Shown: positions 24,450 to 31,595 of the stretch, piece after piece
Position numbering within the stretch: the first letter of the stretch is position 1
How the letters are laid out: every line of letters starts with the position of its first letter
DNA from: an uncultured Paracoccaceae bacterium
GTDB taxonomy: Bacteria; Pseudomonadota; Alphaproteobacteria; Rhodobacterales; Rhodobacteraceae
Assembly: GCA_947496605.1 (NCBI GenBank)
Contig: CANMDF010000007.1
Coordinates: forward strand, 1 to 47,625
Length of the DNA: 47,625 bases
Reading direction: 5' to 3'
The notes under the pieces: generated by a model
Seen by the model: only the letters and a program-made list of their open reading frames with translations
Databases searched by the model: none
What the model was told of the DNA's origin: nothing
Program-made: the position numbers and the translations under genes

Positions 24450-25178
24450 TTGGCTACCAAATGTAAACATTGTCCCCTGCGTGCGCGTGACCATTTCGTG
24501 CCCATGTCGCAGGAAGAAGTGAACGTCATGCAACGGTTCAAAGTTGGCGAACTGGTTGTCGACGCTGGCGCGCCCATTCTTATGCAGGGATCGAACAGCC
24601 CACAGCTGTTCACTGCCCTGCATGGTATGGGTTTGCGCTATAAGTATCTTCAAAATGGAAAGCGGCAGGTTGTGAACTTTATTCTGCCTGGTGACTTCAT
24701 CGGCCTACAGGCCGGGGTCATGGGCGAGATGGGTCATTCGGTCGAGGCAACAACAAAGATGACACTGTGTGTGTTTAACCGCTCGGCGATCTGGAGCTTC
24801 TTTAAAGACAATCCCGAACGGGCCTTTGCCGTGACATGGCTTGCGGCGGTCGAAGAACATTTCCTGGGGGCCGCCTTGGCCACGGTGGGCCAACGCACCG
24901 CGCTGGAATCCGTCGCGTGGGCGCTTGCAAAGGTCTATTTGCGGGGCGAAGAGCTCGATCTGGTGCACAACAGCCAGATGTCCCTGCCCTTCCGCCAGCA
25001 GGATCTTGCAGATGCATTGGGCTTGTCACTTGTGCACACCAACAAGACCCTTGCGACCTTGCGCAAACGCCAGTTGGCGCATTGGTCCGATGGTGTCCTC
25101 AGCGTCTCTGATATCGATAAGTTGGCCAAAGTCGCCATGATAGATGATACCAGCGTTCCTAAGCGGCCCATTCTTTAA
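24450..25178 (+). CDS. Crp/Fnr family transcriptional regulator
   Basis: A 242-residue regulator. An N-terminal CKHCPLR motif precedes a cyclic-nucleotide-binding-type beta-roll (about 25-135, with FILPGDFIGLQAG), a dimerisation helix, and a winged helix-turn-helix (about 160-225, with RQQDLADALGLSLVHTNKTL). Only Cys5 and Cys8 lie in the N-terminal region, too few for an FNR-type iron-sulfur cluster, so the signal is unknown. The start is TTG 24450 with GGGAGAG upstream. No EcfG-type promoter is seen, so it may be a second, independent input. Confidence 0.88.
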   Translation: MATKCKHCPLRARDHFVPMSQEEVNVMQRFKVGELVVDAGAPILMQGSNSPQLFTALHGMGLRYKYLQNGKRQVVNFILPGDFIGLQAGVMGEMGHSVEATTKMTLCVFNRSAIWSFFKDNPERAFAVTWLAAVEEHFLGAALATVGQRTALESVAWALAKVYLRGEELDLVHNSQMSLPFRQQDLADALGLSLVHTNKTLATLRKRQLAHWSDGVLSVSDIDKLAKVAMIDDTSVPKRPIL

Positions 25179-25203
25179 ACGTCAAAGTTTTTCAGGAAAC
25201 TTT

Positions 25204-25228
25204 GGAACGGATACCCCGATCTTTTGTT
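25204..25228 (+). promoter_or_regulatory. EcfG-type promoter for the 79-residue protein and DUF883
   Basis: GGAACG, 15 nt, TGTT, about 34 bp before ATG 25262. Confidence 0.55.
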
Positions 25229-25261
25229 GTCTCTGTGTAACCTTGATGAAGGAGAGAACAA

Positions 25262-25501
25262 ATGAAAATCGCATCAATTATCGCAGTTGTCGTGGCAGCA
25301 GTCGCAATCGGTTTTGGCGTCTACATGGTCGACATCGATCAAACACAAGAGGCAAACCTGCCCGATGTCGACCTCAGCGTCGAAGGCGGCAACCTGCCGG
25401 AATTCAGCGCCGAAGTCGGTGATATCGAGACCGGCACCGAGACGATCACAATGGAAGTTCCTACGATCGATTTCGAAAGCCCCGAAGAAGACGATAGCTA
25501 A
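25262..25501 (+). CDS. Small membrane-anchored acidic protein
   Basis: A 79-residue protein. One N-terminal hydrophobic segment (about 4-22) is followed by a strongly acidic tail with a repeated pattern (LPDVDLSVEGG, LPEFSAEVG, VPTIDFESPEE). It is probably anchored in the inner membrane with the tail in the periplasm. No characterised family was recognised. AGGAGA lies before ATG 25262. A hairpin separates it from the DUF883 gene. Confidence 0.75.
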   Translation: MKIASIIAVVVAAVAIGFGVYMVDIDQTQEANLPDVDLSVEGGNLPEFSAEVGDIETGTETITMEVPTIDFESPEEDDS

Positions 25502-25515
25502 CATCCCGATCAATG

Positions 25516-25537
25516 CCCCCGGCCAATGCGCCGGGGG
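25516..25537 (+). terminator. Hairpin between the small acidic protein and DUF883 genes
   Basis: CCCCCGG pairs with CCGGGGG around an 8-nt loop, followed by only a short ATTT. It is more likely a partial terminator or processing signal. Confidence 0.5.
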
Positions 25538-25567
25538 ATTTGACGATGAAAAAAAAGGAGATTTGAT

Positions 25568-25858
25568 ATGACACAGAGTGCAGCAATTGAAAAAGGCCTG
25601 GAAAACGGCAAAGACAATGCAGCGGCCGCCATCAAGGACCGCGCAGCCAAGACAGTTGAAAAAACCGTCGAAGCCGCTCAGGACACTTATGAGCAGGTCG
25701 CATTTCAGGCAGAGCTCGCAACTGAACAAGCAAGCGAGGAACTGCGCAAAGTAGCCGAAACAGGCACAAAATTTGTCCGTGAAAACCCGGGCACGGCCAT
25801 TGTCGGCGCCGTCGGCGTTGGCATCCTTGTTGGGCTGGCTCTGCGCGGTCGCGACTAA
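25568..25858 (+). CDS. DUF883 (ElaB/YgaM-like) protein
   Basis: A 96-residue protein. A long amphipathic, Ala/Lys/Glu-rich helix (about 10-75) ends in VRENPGTAIVGAVGVGILVG, the C-terminal membrane helix typical of DUF883. ElaB-type proteins are tail-anchored and bind ribosomes or protect the membrane in stationary phase in E. coli. AAGGAG lies before ATG 25568. A strong bidirectional terminator follows. Confidence 0.88.
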   Translation: MTQSAAIEKGLENGKDNAAAAIKDRAAKTVEKTVEAAQDTYEQVAFQAELATEQASEELRKVAETGTKFVRENPGTAIVGAVGVGILVGLALRGRD

Positions 25859-25875
25859 CCCGCATCGACATGTCC

Positions 25876-25912
25876 AAAAAGGCCCGCCATAATCATACGG
25901 CGGGCCTTTTTT
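25876..25912. terminator. Bidirectional intrinsic terminator
   Basis: GGCCCGCC (25881-25888) pairs with GGCGGGCC (25899-25906), flanked by five A and six T. It serves the convergent DUF883 and PRC-barrel genes. Confidence 0.9.
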
Positions 25913-25915
25913 GCT

Positions 25916-26533
25916 TTAGGCAGCAGCATCCTGACTGATCGTGATGTTCAATTGACCGTCAGACGCACGCGTGACGGTCAGTGCCTCTGGCGGGCTCTCC
26001 CCGAACTCGCCTGCAAAGGTTTTGATCAGGATGTTTTGGGTACGTGCAAACCCGTCAGCCAACAGTATGTCGGACAGATGTCCGATGTCTGCCACATGTG
26101 CACGGACTGGGTGATCCAAAAGCGCGCTCATCCAGATCCCGTCTTGCTGGTCGCCCTCTGCGGGCTTTGCGGTGCCAAAGCGCGTGTTGAATAGCGCGGC
26201 AATCATGCTGAGCGAAAAAGTATTTCCGAACGGGCCTACAAATGTGCTGGGAAGGTCCGCTGGATCAACCGGCACGTCGGTTCGGTTCATCGATGCATCA
26301 TGACGGGCCAGAATGTCGTCTGCATGGGCGCTGGTGGTGATAACGCCATCATCAAACGCAAGCACATGCGGGCTGAACAACACCGGTGCTCTCCCTCTGG
26401 GCGCGGTGACGTCGATCAGAACAAAGCCGACTTCTTGCAACGACATATCGAAAAGTACGTCGGTAATCTTTCCGGTGATGTCCTCTGCCGTCGCGTGGCG
26501 CAGGGGCAATCCGATCAGGTCTGTCGTTTTCAT
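25916..26533 (-). CDS. Cytoplasmic PRC-barrel protein
   Basis: A 205-residue protein without a signal peptide. An N-terminal PRC-barrel region (about 1-75) with KTTDLIGLPLRHATAED and GKITDVLFD is followed by a second, related module (about 125-180, with HPVRAHVADIGHLSDILL). ATG 26533 has AGGAGA 6-7 nt upstream; the longer frame from 26557 lacks such a site. No EcfG-type promoter is visible, and a terminator lies between it and the upstream PPOX gene, so its promoter is unresolved. Confidence 0.8.
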   Translation of the reverse strand: MKTTDLIGLPLRHATAEDITGKITDVLFDMSLQEVGFVLIDVTAPRGRAPVLFSPHVLAFDDGVITTSAHADDILARHDASMNRTDVPVDPADLPSTFVGPFGNTFSLSMIAALFNTRFGTAKPAEGDQQDGIWMSALLDHPVRAHVADIGHLSDILLADGFARTQNILIKTFAGEFGESPPEALTVTRASDGQLNITISQDAAA

Positions 26534-26562
26534 TAATATTTCTCCTGTTGCGCGCAATCAAA

Positions 26563-26590
26563 ATGGGCCCACCGGCAAAGGGAGGCCCAT
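26563..26590 (-). terminator. Terminator after the PPOX gene
   Basis: On the minus strand ATGGGCC pairs with GGCCCAT (7-bp stem) and is followed by TTTG. The T tract is short. Confidence 0.55.
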
Positions 26591-26594
26591 TAGA

Positions 26595-27110
26595 TCATGC
26601 TGTCTTTTCGAAATTGAGAATGTGGTGCACACCAACATCGGGTGGTGGCGCGTCCTCAATCAAGTTGGCACGCATCAGACGCAACCCCACCAGAATGGCG
26701 TTGGCCTCAGACGCCCAGACCGCTGCTTGTTGCGGGGTAAAGCGCAGCAAACGAATATTGGGATCGTCACGCCCATCCTCAAACCAGGCGGCCGCAAACG
26801 GGCTCCAAAGTGCGTCTAGCTTTGCGTCATCGCGCACAAATTCCATCTGGCCGCGGATGCTGGCGTGATAATCCTGCTTGGTCGTCGCAAGGGTCATTTG
26901 GCCTTGCACACCACTGCCGACGGCCTCTGCAAGATCAGTATCGGCAGATGTGATAAACCAGATGGCGTTGGCGTCTTTGTCAGCAAAATGCGTCATCGGT
27001 TGTGGGTGTTGTCCACTGTCCGGCGCCCAAAGCATAACGATACGCGACCGGTCCAGTTGTTTCCACAGCTGGCCGGTCGCATCTTGTGCCGTTTCGGTTT
27101 GGCGGGCCAT
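26595..27110 (-). CDS. Pyridoxamine 5'-phosphate oxidase-fold protein (general stress protein 26-like)
   Basis: A 171-residue flavin-binding split-barrel protein. The segments LDRSRIVMLWA, MTHFADKDANAIWFITSADT and GQMTLATTKQDYHASIRGQM match the stress protein 26 family, and a helical C terminus follows. These proteins bind FMN or related cofactors; the substrate is unknown. The start is ATG 27110: the CsbD stop codon lies 2 bp upstream (TGATATG), which implies reinitiation. It is the last gene of the yqaE-DUF4112-csbD unit. Confidence 0.88.
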   Translation of the reverse strand: MARQTETAQDATGQLWKQLDRSRIVMLWAPDSGQHPQPMTHFADKDANAIWFITSADTDLAEAVGSGVQGQMTLATTKQDYHASIRGQMEFVRDDAKLDALWSPFAAAWFEDGRDDPNIRLLRFTPQQAAVWASEANAILVGLRLMRANLIEDAPPPDVGVHHILNFEKTA

Positions 27111-27111
27111 A

Positions 27112-27309
27112 TCAGCGCTTGTTGACCCACTCATCGAGCTCTTTCTGAACCTCGAATTTGGCCTTGCCATATTTTTCACTGATCAAACCGACAAGCTGCT
27201 CACGCTCGCCCTCAGCCTGTTCAATTTCGTCATCGGTCAGTTCGCCGTACTTCTCGCGCAACTCACCCTTCATCTGTGTCCAGTTTCCTTTGATCTGTTC
27301 CCAGTTCAT
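27112..27309 (-). CDS. CsbD family stress protein
   Basis: A 65-residue hydrophilic protein. MNWEQIKGNWTQMKGELREK and WGxLTDDE-like GELTDDEIEQ with EGEREQLVG are the CsbD signature. CsbD of Bacillus is a general stress (sigma B) protein and the YjbJ homologue is abundant in stationary phase, so EcfG control here is a parallel. AAGGAG precedes ATG 27309. The longer frame from 27366 adds unrelated residues. Confidence 0.93.
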   Translation of the reverse strand: MNWEQIKGNWTQMKGELREKYGELTDDEIEQAEGEREQLVGLISEKYGKAKFEVQKELDEWVNKR

Positions 27310-27398
27310 AGCAATCTCCTTCATCAACTGCGGTGTCTTTGGTGTACGCGGGCGGCAGGGGGACACCGGATACCCCTGCCCTACTCATTGAAACAAAA

Positions 27399-27755
27399 TC
27401 ATGCCGCCTGCGGGCGGGCTTCGGCTATGTCCAACCTTGCGAATTCTTCGCGCAGTACGCGGGCATTCTTTTTGTGGCTTTTGAACGCGACATCGAACAC
27501 GTCACCGAAAAGCGGGATAGATCCGACAGTAAGGTCGAGCCCTGTGTTCCAAGCCATACGACCCAGTGCACGCTTGCGGATCCCATTGCGGTAGCCCGCG
27601 TGGATCATCATCGCGGCAGGCACAACTGTCACCGCATCACCCACCCCCGGTATCAGGCCAAGGATTGAATCCCATCCAACGGATAAGCCAAAAACGCTGA
27701 ACTTACTGTCCAGTGCTTGCGACCATCTTTCGAATTTTTCCAACTCGGACGGCAT
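27399..27755 (-). CDS. DUF4112 family membrane protein
   Basis: A 118-residue protein. The segment VGWDSILGLIPGVGDAVTVV followed by GLDLTVGSIPLFGDVFDVAF gives two hydrophobic stretches typical of DUF4112. The function is unknown. The start at ATG 27755 is preferred: it follows the YqaE stop codon in TGATATG, the same coupling seen between csbD and PPOX. An alternative ATG lies at 27785 inside yqaE. Confidence 0.87.
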   Translation of the reverse strand: MPSELEKFERWSQALDSKFSVFGLSVGWDSILGLIPGVGDAVTVVPAAMMIHAGYRNGIRKRALGRMAWNTGLDLTVGSIPLFGDVFDVAFKSHKKNARVLREEFARLDIAEARPQAA

Positions 27756-27756
27756 A

Positions 27757-27915
27757 TCAACGGCGTGCGATGATGTAGACCGCATGGACGATCCCGGGGA
27801 TGTAGCCCAGCAAAGTCAGCAGGATGTTCAGCCAAAACTGCTTGGACAGGCCCACCTCAAGGAATACGCCCAGTGGCGGCAAAATAACGGCAAAGATAAT
27901 GCGGATAAGGTCCAT
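27757..27915 (-). CDS. YqaE/Pmp3 family membrane protein
   Basis: A 52-residue protein with two membrane helices. IFAVILPPLGVFLEVG and LLGYIPGIVHAVYII are diagnostic of the UPF0057/Pmp3 family, small proteins linked to salt and cold tolerance. GGAG lies about 9 nt before ATG 27915. It is first in a four-gene unit (yqaE, DUF4112, csbD, PPOX) under an EcfG-type promoter. Confidence 0.93.
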   Translation of the reverse strand: MDLIRIIFAVILPPLGVFLEVGLSKQFWLNILLTLLGYIPGIVHAVYIIARR

Positions 27916-27953
27916 AATCATGGCTCCGTTGATCAAGGTCATGTTGTGCATCC

Positions 27954-27978
27954 AACCCCCAGCCCAGCACATGGTTCC
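27954..27978 (-). promoter_or_regulatory. EcfG-type promoter for the yqaE-csbD-PPOX unit
   Basis: On the minus strand GGAACC, 15 nt, GGTT, about 38 bp before ATG 27915. It is divergent from the next promoter, 26 bp away. Confidence 0.7.
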
Positions 27979-28003
27979 ATCGGACATGCGAATATAATTG
28001 ACG

Positions 28004-28028
28004 GGAACGATTTGTGTGGTGGCGTGTT
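28004..28028 (+). promoter_or_regulatory. EcfG-type promoter for the 28.0-29.7 kb operon
   Basis: GGAACG, 15 nt, TGTT, about 37 bp before ATG 28065. Confidence 0.6.
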
Positions 28029-28064
28029 GGTGTGACGAACACAGACACGGAAAGGAGACACCAC

Positions 28065-28571
28065 ATGTCAAATACATCCGATCTCAGCAGCACAGCACGT
28101 GCACACGCAAATGATCTTGGCGCGCAGGCCAAAGCCGCAGCCACACAAGAGGCCGTCGCCCAAGCCGACAAGGCCAAACATGCAACCGCAAGTAAGGTCC
28201 AGCAGGCCGCGGATGCCGCAGACGCCGCTGCCAGCCAACTGGATCCTGCATCGCCCCAGGCAGAAGCCATGAGCTTGGTGGCCGAGCATATCGAAGGGTT
28301 TGCATCACAATTGCGCCACGCTGACGTGCGCGAGATTGCATCGCAGGCCACAGATATGGCCCGCCGCAACCCCATGTTGTTTATTGGCGGTGCCGCGATT
28401 GCAGGCTTTGCCGCTGCACGCTTTTTGAAAGCGCGCGATCCTCAGCCCGTCGCGACGTCGGGCGATGACCCTTGGACCACGCAACCCCCTGCCGAACGCA
28501 ACTACACAGCGGTTGAAAGTGGCCGCCAGTCCGTGCTGGCCGACATCAACGGGGGTCGCCGCGATGTCTAA
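28065..28571 (+). CDS. Ala-rich helical protein with C-terminal membrane segment
   Basis: A 168-residue protein. Residues 1-75 form an Ala/Gln/Asp-rich helix, followed by IEGFASQLRHADVREIASQA and a membrane segment at about 103-122 (NPMLFIGGAAIAGFAAARFL), then a disordered tail. It resembles the nutrient-deprivation-induced proteins found beside holin-type and DUF3618 genes in rhizobia. AAAGGAG lies before ATG 28065. Its stop overlaps the next gene by 8 bp. Confidence 0.82.
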   Translation: MSNTSDLSSTARAHANDLGAQAKAAATQEAVAQADKAKHATASKVQQAADAADAAASQLDPASPQAEAMSLVAEHIEGFASQLRHADVREIASQATDMARRNPMLFIGGAAIAGFAAARFLKARDPQPVATSGDDPWTTQPPAERNYTAVESGRQSVLADINGGRRDV

Positions 28572-28959
28572 ACACACCATTCAAGAGGCACCATCGCTTT
28601 TGGTGGACACATTGCGCCAGTTCTCATCGCTGGTCCAAGGCGAGGTCAAACTCGCCAAGGCAGAGATGTCACGCATCGTGACGCGCGCCGGCATCGGCAT
28701 CGCGTTTCTTGCGGTCGCATTCTTGATGGCGCTCGTGTCCCTGAACGTCCTCGCATCCGCCGCTGTCGCCTATATCGCGGCAAACGGTCTGTCAGTCGGC
28801 ACAGCCGCATTGATCGTCGGCGGGATTCTTATTGTCGCAGCCATCGGTTTTGCTTTGGCAGGCAAGTCGCGCCTTAGCGCTGACGCCCTGACGCCAGACA
28901 TGACCGCAGACAGCATTCGCGACGACATCACAGCAATCAAGGAGGCATCCAATGTCTGA
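28564..28959 (+). CDS. Phage holin family (DUF1469/Act-III) membrane protein
   Basis: A 131-residue protein. An amphipathic N-terminal part with LLVDTLRQFSSLVQGEVKLA is followed by two membrane helices (about 45-75 and 82-105). This matches the Holin_X/DUF1469 family. Despite the name, such proteins in stress operons are not evidence of a phage. It overlaps its neighbours by 8 bp on each side, so the three genes are coupled. Confidence 0.9.
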   Translation: MSKHTIQEAPSLLVDTLRQFSSLVQGEVKLAKAEMSRIVTRAGIGIAFLAVAFLMALVSLNVLASAAVAYIAANGLSVGTAALIVGGILIVAAIGFALAGKSRLSADALTPDMTADSIRDDITAIKEASNV

Positions 28960-29713
28960 CATTAAAGATATTTCCAACCGCGTCGAAGCAGACCGCGCAC
29001 AGCTTGCATCGTCGCTCGACGCGCTGACGAACACCGTTCAACCGCAGAAATTGACGCAAGATCTAACATCTGCCGCCAATGACATCGGCGGGGACCTTGC
29101 GCGAAAAGCATGGGGCACCCTGCGCGATAACCCTGCAGGTGGCTTGCTTGTCACGATCGGACTTGGGCTTTTGGCCAGCGGCCAACAGCGCCGTCCGGCA
29201 CCAGCAACCCAGCCCGCGCCTGTCGCAGCAGAGCCAGAAGCCGCAATGGTCGGTTTTGACGCACGGGTCGCCGAGGCAGACGCAGAAATGCGCGCCGAAA
29301 TGACCGGTGAATTGGAACAGCGCCCCGAGGCATCGCGCCTTAAAGCCGCATTGAACAGCGGGCTGGATCATTTGACGCCACAGGCACGTCAGCGGGTTGT
29401 CAAAGCACGCCAGGCGGTCGTGGCAGCCCAAGAAACGATCGAGCGTAAGTCACGTAAAGCCGTGCGCCAGACGAAGAGTTTCGCCTATGAGCAGCCGCTG
29501 GCTGCAGGGGCGCTTGCCTTGGGGTTTGGTGTTCTGGCTGGGACACTTCTGCCGGGAACGCGGCGCGAAGACGCGCTTTTGGGCCGCCGCCGCGATGCGT
29601 TGATGGCAGAGGCCCGCAATGCGCTGGAAGAGGAAATGCTGAAAGCCAAAGCACAAGCCGAAAGTACACTCGCCCGTAAAACAGGCGCTGATGTGCGCGA
29701 ACTGCGCGCGTAA
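28952..29713 (+). CDS. DUF3618 domain protein
   Basis: A 253-residue protein. The N-terminal DUF3618 motif lies at about 8-60 (RVEADRAQLASSLDALTNTV), with a membrane segment after it (GGLLVTIGLGLLASG). A long charged helical stretch follows, and a second hydrophobic segment with GALALGFGVLAGTLLPGTRR lies near 185-205. The C-terminal part is Ala/Glu/Lys-rich. It is the third gene of the operon, followed by a strong bidirectional terminator. The function is unknown. Confidence 0.87.
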   Translation: MSDIKDISNRVEADRAQLASSLDALTNTVQPQKLTQDLTSAANDIGGDLARKAWGTLRDNPAGGLLVTIGLGLLASGQQRRPAPATQPAPVAAEPEAAMVGFDARVAEADAEMRAEMTGELEQRPEASRLKAALNSGLDHLTPQARQRVVKARQAVVAAQETIERKSRKAVRQTKSFAYEQPLAAGALALGFGVLAGTLLPGTRREDALLGRRRDALMAEARNALEEEMLKAKAQAESTLARKTGADVRELRA

Positions 29714-29729
29714 CCAGAACGTACAGACG

Positions 29730-29765
29730 AAAAAAGGGGCGGCATTTAGTGCCGCCCCTTTTTTA
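29730..29765. terminator. Bidirectional intrinsic terminator
   Basis: GGGGCGGCA pairs with TGCCGCCCC (9-bp stem) with A and T runs on the two sides. It serves the DUF3618 and App1 genes. Confidence 0.9.
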
Positions 29766-30752
29766 TGTTTCGATTTCGGCTAGCAGGGATCTGTAGTCAT
29801 AATCAAGCATCACTTTGACGCCCGCCGCCTTGATCTGCGCGACGTCTGTTTCAATCTCTGATGACAAAGCCGCGTCACTTGGCCGGCGCAAGATCACCTG
29901 ATCAATGCGCCCGGGGTGCCGTGCTACGACATCTGCATAGATATGCGGATCATGCTGCCCGGTATCGCCGATCAGCGTGAATTGCAGATGCGGATTGGCG
30001 GCAAGGATCGTTTCAATCGCGTCGGTTTTGTGATCGCCATGGGTGCCAGTGATGAACTGGGTCTGCGATATGCCCAGATCGCGCAGGAAATACGGACCCA
30101 AAGGCAGTTTTGCGCGGACAAACACCGCCTGCAGATAATCATAAAGGTTCCACGGCGAAGAACTGACATAAAAACATGCAGCCCCCCTGCCCTGTAAACC
30201 CTGCAGCAAGGCAACTGCATCATCAAAAATCTCGCGCTCGTGAACGTTGCCCGTCGCAGAGGTCCACAGGTTGCGCACCAGTGAATATGCACCGGTACGT
30301 AAAAGCGTGTCATCAATGTCAGAAATCACCCCAAAACTGGCGGTACGGGCGTTGAAAACCGGTGTCGGATGAACCTCACCCGCGCCTGCCGCTTGTACAT
30401 TCACGACAGCGGGCACGTCACCGCCCACGGGAACGCGCAAGGTAAAGAACCCTTCTTCGTCGGTCTGCGTTGTCAGGTCATAGTCTGGTGCGGTGATCAT
30501 CAGATCACGCAGTTCGTCTGTTGCAAACAAGCTCAGGAAATCTTTGAAATTGCGCCACTTTGATTGTGGACCAACCGCACTTATCGCGCGGGCCTTGGCA
30601 AGAACGCGGCCCCGCAGGACGATCCGATCAGGCGTCGTATGCCCGCCGTAGCAGTCAATGATCGGGTCGTCGCGCGCAGGGCCGCGTCTTATTTTTTCAA
30701 ACCCGCGTTCAAAACTGTGGGCAACACGGGCGAGGGCAAGCTTTACAGCCAT
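29763..30752 (-). CDS. App1-type phosphatidate phosphatase family protein (DUF2183)
   Basis: A 329-residue protein. The C-terminal catalytic domain has SDIDDTLLRTGAYS (HAD-type DxDDT nucleophile region), FYVSSSPWNLYDYL and HKTDAIETIL, matching the App1 family whose yeast member dephosphorylates phosphatidic acid. The N-terminal 140 residues form a beta-rich region (GRVLAKARAISA). With the phospholipase D and PLDc_N proteins it suggests lipid remodelling under stress. It follows the 56-residue membrane protein gene in the same unit. Confidence 0.88.
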   Translation of the reverse strand: MAVKLALARVAHSFERGFEKIRRGPARDDPIIDCYGGHTTPDRIVLRGRVLAKARAISAVGPQSKWRNFKDFLSLFATDELRDLMITAPDYDLTTQTDEEGFFTLRVPVGGDVPAVVNVQAAGAGEVHPTPVFNARTASFGVISDIDDTLLRTGAYSLVRNLWTSATGNVHEREIFDDAVALLQGLQGRGAACFYVSSSPWNLYDYLQAVFVRAKLPLGPYFLRDLGISQTQFITGTHGDHKTDAIETILAANPHLQFTLIGDTGQHDPHIYADVVARHPGRIDQVILRRPSDAALSSEIETDVAQIKAAGVKVMLDYDYRSLLAEIET

Positions 30753-30767
30753 TCGATGTCCTTTGTT

Positions 30768-30938
30768 TTAGACGTCAGCTGGTTTGCCGGTGGATGACTT
30801 ATCCTTGGCCAGGGTCGATTTTGTGACCGATGGATCATCCATGCGCGCTTCGGTTTTTCGCTTGCTGATAATAGCCATCACGATGAAGGCCAACAGCGTA
30901 AACAGCGCAAGCATGATGACGATAAATCCGCTTTCCAT
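30768..30938 (-). CDS. Small single-helix membrane protein
   Basis: A 56-residue protein with one N-terminal membrane helix (about 4-24) and a charged tail (SKRKTEARMDDPSVTKSTLA). No family was recognised. AAGGAG precedes ATG 30938, an EcfG-type promoter lies upstream, and App1 follows 15 bp downstream. Confidence 0.75.
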   Translation of the reverse strand: MESGFIVIMLALFTLLAFIVMAIISKRKTEARMDDPSVTKSTLAKDKSSTGKPADV

Positions 30939-30972
30939 GTGTCTACTCCTTTCCTTGTTGTGTGTGTGAATG

Positions 30973-30997
30973 AACGCACCGGTACGGCGTCAGTTCC
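30973..30997 (-). promoter_or_regulatory. EcfG-type promoter for the small protein-App1 unit
   Basis: On the minus strand GGAACT, 15 nt, CGTT, about 35 bp before ATG 30938. Confidence 0.75.
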
Positions 30998-31009
30998 ATC
31001 GCGCGTCAT

Positions 31010-31034
31010 GGAACCATCAGTGAATGCAAACGTT
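31010..31034 (+). promoter_or_regulatory. EcfG-type promoter for the DUF892-BrkB unit
   Basis: GGAACC, 15 nt, CGTT: a perfect match, about 42 bp before ATG 31077. It is divergent from the promoter at 30997. Confidence 0.8.
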
Positions 31035-31076
31035 GGACGGGTGACGTAACCATTCTCACCAAAGGGAGACAACAAT

Positions 31077-31571
31077 ATGACAATGTCACATCTCAAAGAC
31101 GTCTATCACGACCAACTGCAGGATCTGTGGAGCGCGAACACACAAGCCATCGACGCAGTCACCAAGCTGGGCCGCGCAGCACAGGACAAGGAATTGTCCC
31201 AAGCGCTGATCGCGGGTGTCAACGGCATGAACGACGGTCTGCAAAAGATCGCCGAGATTTGTAACCGCCACGATATCGCCCCCAACGGTGAGCACTGCAA
31301 AGGCATGGAAGGCCTGGTCGCCGAGGCGCACGCCCATGTGCTTGACGCCGATTTTAGCACGGCAGATGTGCGTGATGCGATGATCATCACCCAGTATCAG
31401 CGCATGGTGCACTATGCTTTGGCCGGATATGGCTGCATTGTCGCATTCGCCAACCGTCTGGACGAGGATGAAGATGGCGCGATCCTGCAAGAATGTCTGG
31501 ATAACACCTACGACGGTGACCGCACGATGACGGCACTTGCCACCGGCGGCATCAACAAAGCCGCCGCCTAA
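31077..31571 (+). CDS. DUF892 (YciF/YciE-like) ferritin-like protein
   Basis: A 164-residue all-helical protein. The DUF892 features are LKDVYHDQLQDLWSANTQAI, then HCKGMEGLVAEAHAHVLDAD and MIITQYQRMVHYALAGYG, with Glu and His residues suited to a di-iron site. YciF-type proteins are stress-induced and resemble rubrerythrin-like ferritins. GGGAGA precedes ATG 31077. It heads a unit with brkB and a lipoprotein gene. Confidence 0.9.
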   Translation: MTMSHLKDVYHDQLQDLWSANTQAIDAVTKLGRAAQDKELSQALIAGVNGMNDGLQKIAEICNRHDIAPNGEHCKGMEGLVAEAHAHVLDADFSTADVRDAMIITQYQRMVHYALAGYGCIVAFANRLDEDEDGAILQECLDNTYDGDRTMTALATGGINKAAA

Positions 31572-31595
31572 ACCACGACAGACAGGAGCCCGGAC

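Noticed and set aside
28564..28959. Phage remnant suggested by the holin-family gene
   Set aside because: No other phage genes are nearby, and this family is common in stress operons.
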